From Bacteroidales bacterium (GTDB taxonomy: Bacteria > Bacteroidota > Bacteroidia > Bacteroidales > UBA3824), in NCBI GenBank assembly GCA_017645985.1, contig JAGCNK010000015.1:1-12176 (forward strand): a stretch of DNA of 12,176 nucleotides. The letters run 5' to 3'. A model generated the notes under the pieces. The model saw only the letters and a list, made by a program, of their open reading frames with translations, did not search any database and had not been told where the DNA came from. Numbering within the stretch: position 1 is the first letter of the stretch; each line of letters starts with the position of its first letter. Below are positions 7,668 through 12,176 of the stretch, in pieces. Made by a program: the position numbers and the translations under genes.

Positions 7668-8879
7668 ATGGTCGAAGGCAAAAAAGCAAATTCCAGCCGG
7701 TTTAAACTAAACACGCTGCTCAACATCATCAAGGTGGTGAGCAACAACTCGTCGATTGAGGAGCTGCTGAAAACTTACAGCAGCGTGCTTTTAGACGAGT
7801 TTAACATCAACAGCGTGCTTATCTTCAACTACGACAACCGACATTGGAACATCATTCTACGACACGGCATCGACGACAACGCCTGCAACGGCATCGACCC
7901 TGAACGCGACTTCAAGAACATTACCGAATACGACTCCATATCATCGCTCGACCTTACACAAAAACTCCCGGGCCTAGACTACATCATCCCCATCACACAA
8001 AATACCAAGCCGTTGGCCTATATCCTCATCGGCGACGAAAACGAAGGAAAAGGCACAAGCCCTATCATCAAAAACCTCAACTCCATTCAGATTCTCTCAA
8101 ACCACATTATCGTGGCTATCGAAAACAAGCGCCAGGAGGGAATGCGCAAGGAGTTGGAGATGGCTTCGAGAATGCAGAGCCTGCTTATTCCTAACGCCGA
8201 CATATTCGACGGCAACGGCAACATAGCCGTCTGTCCGTTTTACCTGCCTCACTACGAGGTGGGTGGCGACTACTACGATTTCGACTACCTGTCGGACGAC
8301 GAGATGTTTTTCTGCATAGCCGACGTGGCTGGCAAGGGAATGGCGGCAGCGCTGCTGATGTCAAACTTTCAGGCAAGTCTCAAAGCATTGTTCGTGCCCG
8401 AAACCGAACTGTCCACGCTTGTCAACCGTCTTAACAAGATCATAGTAAAGAACTCCAACGGCGAACGATTCATCACACTGTTCATCGGACGTTACAACTT
8501 CAATACTCACGACCTCAGATATGTCAACGCTGGGCACAATCCTCCGATTCTTTTCGACAAGGAGGCTATGAGCCTGGAATATCTCACCAAGGGCTGTCCC
8601 GGAATAGGAATGATGGACGACATTCCATCTATCAACGAAGGCCACATCACCCTGACACACAATACCAAACTGCTCTGCTTTACCGACGGAGTGGTGGAAA
8701 TGGAGCGCGAGGGTATTCCCGACTACGGACAAACCGTGGTGGAACGCACCGTGCGCGACAATCTACCTGTTCGCGACAATATCAAGAGCCTTCTCCGCGA
8801 ACTCAACATTCAGCGTTCAAACACCGCCCTGTTAGACGACGTTACGTTGCTCGGTATCGACTTTATTATCAACAAATAA
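7668..8879 (+). CDS. Cytosolic SpoIIE/PP2C-family serine phosphatase with N-terminal GAF-like domain
   Basis: The 403-aa product has a GAF-like sensory region at about residues 15-155 (FKLNTLLNIIKVVSNNSSIEELL start, IIPITQNTKPLAYILIG core). A short helix follows with KELEMASRMQSLLIP (161-175), the usual linker into RsbU-like phosphatases, and then a SpoIIE catalytic domain. Motifs seen are VGGDYYDF (198-205), IADVAGKGMAAALLM (217-231), YVNAGHNPP (285-293), CFTDGVVE (337-344) and LDDVTLLG (389-396). These include the conserved metal-binding aspartates, so activity is likely. There is no membrane segment or signal peptide. RsbU-type relatives dephosphorylate anti-anti-sigma (STAS) proteins, but none is encoded nearby, so the substrate is open. 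It is followed after 11 bases by the gene for a secreted protein, probably co-transcribed. It is a distant paralogue of the phosphatase at 5729, with a different sensor arrangement. Confidence 0.9.
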   Translation: MVEGKKANSSRFKLNTLLNIIKVVSNNSSIEELLKTYSSVLLDEFNINSVLIFNYDNRHWNIILRHGIDDNACNGIDPERDFKNITEYDSISSLDLTQKLPGLDYIIPITQNTKPLAYILIGDENEGKGTSPIIKNLNSIQILSNHIIVAIENKRQEGMRKELEMASRMQSLLIPNADIFDGNGNIAVCPFYLPHYEVGGDYYDFDYLSDDEMFFCIADVAGKGMAAALLMSNFQASLKALFVPETELSTLVNRLNKIIVKNSNGERFITLFIGRYNFNTHDLRYVNAGHNPPILFDKEAMSLEYLTKGCPGIGMMDDIPSINEGHITLTHNTKLLCFTDGVVEMEREGIPDYGQTVVERTVRDNLPVRDNIKSLLRELNIQRSNTALLDDVTLLGIDFIINK

Positions 8880-8890
8880 AACCTCAAATT

Positions 8891-9868
8891 ATGATTAAAC
8901 CATTATTAGTTGCTGCTATCACAGCCGCATCCATTTGCACTACCTATGCTCAAAACTACAAACAGTCAGGAACTTCTGCCAAAGAATGCGCTCCCGACAA
9001 TGTGGAGTTTGTAAGTGCCGAAGGCGACTACAACAAAGACGGCGTCAAAGACCTGGTTATAGCGCTAAAAAATTCTTTAGAATTCTATTCGTTTGGATTC
9101 TACGTAGGCAACACCAACGGAAAATACTCGCTATCAAAAACATACGACATGACTCTGTCTGACAATATCCAACTGTCGATCAACGACAAGGGCGTAATCA
9201 GAATCCAAAACAACATATCCGACGGTTTCGACGTGTTCCTGTTCCGCTATCAAGATGGTGAGCTTATCCTCATTGGTGGCAAGGAAGACCGTCACAAACG
9301 CAGCCATTACGACATTTCATACAATTACCTCACCGGCAAGATGATACGCACCAACGGCGAGGGCGCAGCCAAAAAGTCGGAGACCAAAGATATGCCCGAA
9401 CTTCCAAAACTCAAATTCGGATGGTTTCCCCTTGAATACGAAAAACTCACCTACCTGACCGACACCGAATACGGCACGTTAGACAAGGAGACTATCACCG
9501 CATACGGCATCTACAAGCTGATGCAGCACCACAACATCATCTGGTATCACCACGACTGGGCAAACGTTCGTCTCGAAAAAGATAAACCCGGAACCTGGAG
9601 TGCCGAAGACATTCACGAAAAGCCATACTGCTACAACCACGACTCTAATGTCACCATCAAAAAACTCAACGACGGAACATACTCTATCACAGAAGAGGAG
9701 TACCACCAAGACCGTGGCTACGAGGCAGAGATCAACGAAGATATGTCGAACCTCGAGGAGGTAATGGAAAATTGGGAATACGAAAACTACGAACGAAAAT
9801 CGCTTTGGATTTTCAACGACGGACAGATAGTAGAAAAGGAATGCAACACCGAAACTAAGAAAGAATAG
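8891..9868 (+). CDS. Secreted protein of unknown function with one FG-GAP/EF-hand-like calcium loop
   Basis: I do not recognise the family. The 325-aa product starts with a signal peptide, MIKPLLVAAITAASICTTYA, with likely signal peptidase I cleavage after A20 (TYA before QNY). The Cys at 16 is not in a convincing lipobox, so a lipoprotein is less likely. Residues 45-56 read GDYNKDGVKDLV, a DxNxDGxxD calcium-binding loop of the kind found in FG-GAP/VCBS repeats, with strand-rich sequence after it (SFGFYVGNTNGKYSL). The rest is acidic and rich in Tyr, Trp and His (for example WYHHDWANV near 218), and ends in a charged tail. The product is expected in the periplasm or outer membrane. It lies 11 bases after the GAF-SpoIIE phosphatase gene and converges on the double-receiver gene with only three bases between the stop codons. 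It could be an envelope sensor or a target of this regulation; that is inference. Confidence 0.75.
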   Translation: MIKPLLVAAITAASICTTYAQNYKQSGTSAKECAPDNVEFVSAEGDYNKDGVKDLVIALKNSLEFYSFGFYVGNTNGKYSLSKTYDMTLSDNIQLSINDKGVIRIQNNISDGFDVFLFRYQDGELILIGGKEDRHKRSHYDISYNYLTGKMIRTNGEGAAKKSETKDMPELPKLKFGWFPLEYEKLTYLTDTEYGTLDKETITAYGIYKLMQHHNIIWYHHDWANVRLEKDKPGTWSAEDIHEKPYCYNHDSNVTIKKLNDGTYSITEEEYHQDRGYEAEINEDMSNLEEVMENWEYENYERKSLWIFNDGQIVEKECNTETKKE

Positions 9869-9900
9869 GCTCTACTGAGCCGATCCGTAGAGGGCTTTTT
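9868..9900 (+). terminator. Possible terminator at the convergent gene ends
   Basis: CTCTAC (9870-9875) pairs with GTAGAG (9887-9892), followed by GGC and five T residues (9896-9900). A competing stem, GGCTC (9868-9872) with GAGCC (9877-9881), is also possible. The hairpin lies within the 3' end of the opposite-strand double-receiver gene. It would serve the plus-strand phosphatase/secreted-protein unit; evidence is modest. Confidence 0.35.
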
Positions 9901-10675
9901 CTACTCCGAGGGTGAGCGCGATAGCAGTAAAAGGCTTGCGCAAAACTTCGTTCACACCCAGAGCCGCGCCCCTCTGCATCACCTCGTCGTCGGTCTTCAA
10001 GCTCAACAATATAGCCTTCACGTTGGCAAACTTGCTGTTTTGGCGCACACGCTCCAAAAACGAGAGTCCGTCGGTGCCTGGCAGCGAGTAGTCTGCCACA
10101 ATCAGGTCGGGACTGTCGGCGTCAAGGTTTTGCAATGCTGTTTCGGCGTCGGCATACGAAAACACGTCGTAGCCTTGGTTTGCAAGTGTGTATTCGGTGA
10201 TAAAGCGTGTTCCCTCCGACCACTCCACAATCACAATGCGTTTTTTCACGGGAGGCTTCTTTACCACGTCGGGAGCAATCTCTTTAGAGTAGAAAATCTC
10301 CGCCTTGGGAAATTTTATCATTGTCTCCATAAGCGAAAAGTTGTCGCCCAGTTTCAGAAGGTATCCCCTTGCGCCAGCGTCGATAAGCTTTTCGATATAT
10401 TCTGGTTCGTCGTATAGCGAAAGTCCTATTATGGTGAGTTCCGGACGTATCTGCAACGCCCGGCGTGTGGTTTCAATGCCGGTGATGCCCGGCATCTCAA
10501 TGTCCATAAATACGATGTCGGCGTCTACCGACAGCAGGTTTTCCAAAAACTCAGTTCCCGAGCCGAACTCAGCTGTAATTCTGTTGCCGCCAATCTTGCG
10601 TAGCAGAAGTTTTATTGTGCTGCGAAACGACGGTTTGTCGTCTACCAATACTATTTTACGGCAATCTGTATCCAT
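9872..10675 (-). CDS. Double receiver-domain (REC-REC) protein without output domain
   Basis: The 267-aa product contains two CheY-like receivers in tandem and nothing else. REC1 (about 5-125) is complete: acidic pair D12/D13 in LVDDKP, phospho-acceptor D58 in FMDIEMPG, S86 in GLSLYDE and K108 in YLLKLG. REC2 (about 145-265) keeps the acceptor D195 in VADYSLPG, S225 in LLSLK and K247 in LRKPF, but its acidic pair is replaced by EW (IVIVEWSE, E151-W152). Mg2+ binding and phosphorylation of REC2 may therefore be weakened. With no DNA-binding or enzymatic output, it is probably a phosphorelay intermediate, a phosphate sink or a protein-interaction switch. It is the second gene of an operon: its ATG shares one base with the stop codon of the upstream hybrid kinase (TAATG), so that kinase is the likely phosphodonor. 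Confidence 0.9.
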   Translation of the reverse strand: MDTDCRKIVLVDDKPSFRSTIKLLLRKIGGNRITAEFGSGTEFLENLLSVDADIVFMDIEMPGITGIETTRRALQIRPELTIIGLSLYDEPEYIEKLIDAGARGYLLKLGDNFSLMETMIKFPKAEIFYSKEIAPDVVKKPPVKKRIVIVEWSEGTRFITEYTLANQGYDVFSYADAETALQNLDADSPDLIVADYSLPGTDGLSFLERVRQNSKFANVKAILLSLKTDDEVMQRGAALGVNEVLRKPFTAIALTLGVEKALYGSAQ

Positions 10676-11748
10676 TACTGTTGGGTTTTGGTATCTGATT
10701 TAGTGTCAATTACAATGCTAATTTTAACGCCGTTGCCAGGCGACGAGTTAATCTCGGTGCGTCCGTTGAATCCCGACACTCTGCCGAGCATGTTTGAGAT
10801 GCCGCTGCAAGGCTTGCCTTTTACACGTTGGCGCACCTCCTCGGGGTCGAAACCCTTGCCGTCGTCGGTGTAGTCGATACGCATAAGGTTGTCTTGACGC
10901 GAGAACTTCAGTTCCACCTTTTTGGCCGACGAGTGCTTCAATGCGTTGTTGAGCAGTTCGTTGATAATGCGGAAAACCGAAGTCTTACATTCCGCGCCTT
11001 CGGGCTCAACAAAATCATCGGTGGCCTCGCACACAATCTCAGGCTCTCCTGCTGGCGAAAGTTTCTTGCAGAGACTCTTGACGCTTGCCACAAGTCCGAA
11101 ATTTGCCAGCATATCGGGCATAAGGTTGTTGGATATGTTCTTGGTCTCCTTCACCGCCTCGTCGATAAGCTCCTTCATCTCCAGATATACCGAAGGTAGT
11201 TCATCGGCTGCTATCTTGTTGTGCGACAGCAGGCTCAGATAGGTGTTGAGGCTTGAGAAGAAAGCACCGAGACCATCGTGAACGTCTTTGGCAAAGCGCG
11301 CCCTCTCCCGCTCCTCGGCCTGAACCACGGCGGAGAGTATCTGACGGTTGAAATCCTTGAGCTGCATTTCGGCACGACGAAGATGAAGGTGGGTCTTCAC
11401 CCTCGCCATCAGTTCCGAGATAAGGAATGGCTTTTTGATATAGTCAACGCCGCCGAGCTCGAAACCTTTGAGCAGGCTTGCCTCGTCTACCTTGGCGGTG
11501 AGAAAAATCACTGGAATATCTTTGGTGTCGGGGTCGGCCTTCACACGTCGGCACACCTCGAAACCGTCTACCTTGGGCATCATTATGTCCAAGAGCACAA
11601 GGTCGATATTGTTGGCTTTGAGTATGCCAAGCACCTTCTCGCCGTCGCTCTCGGCTGTAACATTAAAATCGTATCCCGTGAGTATATCCTGAAGCAGCAT
11701 GAGATTAGGCATGCTGTCGTCTACTACTAATATGTTAGGTTGTTCCAT
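10675..11748 (-). CDS. Soluble hybrid: N-terminal receiver fused to HisKA_3-type histidine kinase
   Basis: The 357-aa product begins with a receiver (about 5-122): D10/D11 in VVDDSM, acceptor D54 in LLDIMMPKVDG, T84 in FLTAK and K106 in IKKPF. A short helical linker leads to a NarX/DegS-type dimerisation segment with AEERERARFAKDVHDGLG, where H157 is the likely phosphorylation site. The HATPase domain follows: N box IINELLNNALKHS (261-273), DDGKGF (295-300), GISNMLGRV (316-324) and GNG (338-340). There is no membrane helix, PAS or GAF domain, so it is cytosolic and takes its input through its own receiver or a partner protein. Kinases of this class usually pair with NarL-type regulators, but here the partner gene (one-base overlap) encodes a double receiver without DNA-binding domain. 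The ATG at 11746-11748 fits the start of the receiver's first beta strand. Confidence 0.92.
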   Translation of the reverse strand: MEQPNILVVDDSMPNLMLLQDILTGYDFNVTAESDGEKVLGILKANNIDLVLLDIMMPKVDGFEVCRRVKADPDTKDIPVIFLTAKVDEASLLKGFELGGVDYIKKPFLISELMARVKTHLHLRRAEMQLKDFNRQILSAVVQAEERERARFAKDVHDGLGAFFSSLNTYLSLLSHNKIAADELPSVYLEMKELIDEAVKETKNISNNLMPDMLANFGLVASVKSLCKKLSPAGEPEIVCEATDDFVEPEGAECKTSVFRIINELLNNALKHSSAKKVELKFSRQDNLMRIDYTDDGKGFDPEEVRQRVKGKPCSGISNMLGRVSGFNGRTEINSSPGNGVKISIVIDTKSDTKTQQ

Positions 11749-11778
11749 ACAAAAACTTATAATATCTGTTTTGGTTTA

Positions 11779-11786
11779 TAAAGTTA
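11779..11786 (-). promoter_or_regulatory. Candidate -7 box of the hybrid kinase operon
   Basis: On the minus strand this reads TAACTTTA, one base off the TAnnTTTG consensus, about 30 bases upstream of the kinase ATG. No convincing -33 TTTG is seen. It is the best candidate in the gap. Confidence 0.4.
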
Positions 11787-11810
11787 AGAAAAAAAAATCA
11801 CGCGGAGTGA

Positions 11811-11846
11811 GAAAAAATGGTTAAAAATGATTAAAAACATTTTTTC
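11811..11846. repeat. A/T-rich inverted repeat between the tRNA terminator and the kinase operon
   Basis: GAAAAAATG (11811-11819) and CATTTTTTC (11838-11846) are perfect 9-base complements separated by 18 bases. The spacer contains another AAAAATG, so the area is a low-complexity run. It lies upstream of the candidate kinase promoter and could be an operator or just A/T-rich spacer. Confidence 0.3.
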
Positions 11847-11861
11847 TTAAAAAATCGGACA

Positions 11862-11892
11862 TAAAAAAAGAGAAACCCAGTTGGATTTCTCT
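11862..11892 (-). terminator. Intrinsic terminator downstream of tRNA-Gln
   Basis: On the minus strand AGAGAAA (11892-11886) pairs with TTTCTCT (11875-11869). An inner CC/GG pairing closes a short loop. A run of seven T residues follows (11869-11863) before the A at 11862. It lies 9 bases after the tRNA 3' end and insulates the kinase operon from tRNA transcription. Confidence 0.85.
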
Positions 11893-11900
11893 CTTGATTG

Positions 11901-11973
11901 TTGCCCGATCAGGGGTCGAACCTGAACTCTCCTGATCCAGAGTCAGACGTGTTGCCAATTACACCATCGGGCA
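11901..11973 (-). tRNA. tRNA-Gln, anticodon CTG
   Basis: The 73-base cloverleaf folds completely on the minus strand. The acceptor stem is TGCCCGA with TCGGGCA; the D-stem is GTGT with ACAC around an 8-base loop containing GG; the anticodon stem is TCTGA with TCAGG around the loop CTCTGGA, giving anticodon CTG for the Gln codon CAG. The variable loop has 5 bases (AGAGT), and the T-stem is TCAGG with CCTGA around TTCGACC. The discriminator base is A and the following bases are CAA, so the 3' CCA is not encoded and must be added by CCA-adding enzyme. The gene directly follows glnS, whose product charges this tRNA, and has its own promoter and terminator. Confidence 0.95.
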
Positions 11974-11996
11974 GTGTCCGTCTTATTTTGACGGCG

Positions 11997-12004
11997 CAAA
12001 GGTA
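11997..12004 (-). promoter_or_regulatory. -7 box of the tRNA-Gln gene
   Basis: The minus strand reads TACCTTTG, a perfect TAnnTTTG box, 23 bases before the tRNA 5' end. A TTTG at 12024-12021 could be the -33 element, although the 16-base spacer is short. The tRNA can therefore be made independently of glnS. Confidence 0.7.
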
Positions 12005-12061
12005 GAACGATTTTTTAAAACAAAAAAATATTTTTACATTTTTTTTTATTCCACCTTCAAC

Positions 12062-12176
12062 TTATTTTTTCAGTTCCTTGGCCCAAGTGTCTTTGAGGGT
12101 GACGGTGCGGTTGAATATCAGATGCTCGGGTGTGCTGTCGGGGTCTACATTGAAGTAGCCCATGCGGATAAACTGC
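12062..12176 (-). CDS. glnS: Glutaminyl-tRNA synthetase, C-terminal 37 residues (runs off the right edge)
   Basis: Minus-strand translation from the right edge gives a segment containing QFIRMGYFNVDPDS, FNRTVTLKDTWAKELKK and a TAA stop at 12064-12062. FxRxGYFxxD followed by FNRTVxLxDTWAK is the characteristic end of bacterial GlnRS, within the second beta-barrel of its anticodon-binding region. The enzyme attaches glutamine to tRNA-Gln in the cytosol. No strong hairpin terminator is visible in the A/T-rich 60 bases after the stop. The tRNA-Gln gene follows 88 bases downstream on the same strand, which supports the identification. Confidence 0.92.
   Translation of the reverse strand, partial: QFIRMGYFNVDPDSTPEHLIFNRTVTLKDTWAKELKK

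Noticed and set aside
10305..11730. Plus-strand open frames opposite the hybrid kinase and double-receiver genes
   Set aside because: The minus-strand frames carry complete receiver and kinase motifs; the plus-strand products are antisense shadows.
1..12176. CRISPR array, insertion sequence, integrase or phage gene
   Set aside because: No regularly spaced repeats, transposase motifs or terminal inverted repeats were seen on either strand.

Overview
The window looks like chromosomal DNA of a Bacteroidota bacterium, most likely of the order Bacteroidales. The evidence is the TAnnTTTG-type -7 promoter boxes upstream of several genes, the absence of clear Shine-Dalgarno sequences, AT-rich intergenic spacers, and an IleRS and an EF-P that read like Bacteroidales proteins. 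I cannot fix the genus. Coding density is high and no intergenic stretch reaches 300 bases.

Left edge (1-1431, minus): the first 477 codons of ileS. It is divergent from a three-gene plus-strand operon at 1600-6892. That operon holds a protein with two TIR-like segments (292 aa), a 1080-aa membrane-anchored nSTAND1 NTPase with a coiled coil and a degenerate beta-propeller, and a membrane-anchored SpoIIE/PP2C-type phosphatase with a long coiled coil. The genes are joined by an ATGA overlap and then an 11-bp gap. This is the most interesting part of the window. It looks like a STAND-centred signalling or conflict module whose output may be protein dephosphorylation.

Middle (7014-9868, plus): efp (elongation factor P) has its own promoter and a strong terminator. 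It is followed by a two-gene unit encoding a cytosolic GAF-like + SpoIIE phosphatase and a secreted 325-aa protein of unknown function with one FG-GAP/EF-hand-like calcium loop.

Right side (9872-11748, minus): a convergent two-gene operon encodes a soluble REC-histidine kinase hybrid (HisKA_3/HATPase, NarX/DegS type) and a double-REC protein without an output domain, whose second receiver has a damaged acidic pocket. The genes overlap by one base (TAATG). Beyond them lie a tRNA-Gln(CTG) gene with its own promoter and terminator, and the 3' end of glnS, all on the minus strand.

Taken together, the window carries a dense set of phospho-signalling genes (two SpoIIE phosphatases, one hybrid kinase, one double receiver, one STAND NTPase, one TIR-like protein) set among translation genes (ileS, efp, tRNA-Gln, glnS). 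No sigma factor, anti-sigma kinase, STAS protein or DNA-binding output domain is visible, so the targets of this signalling are not in the window.
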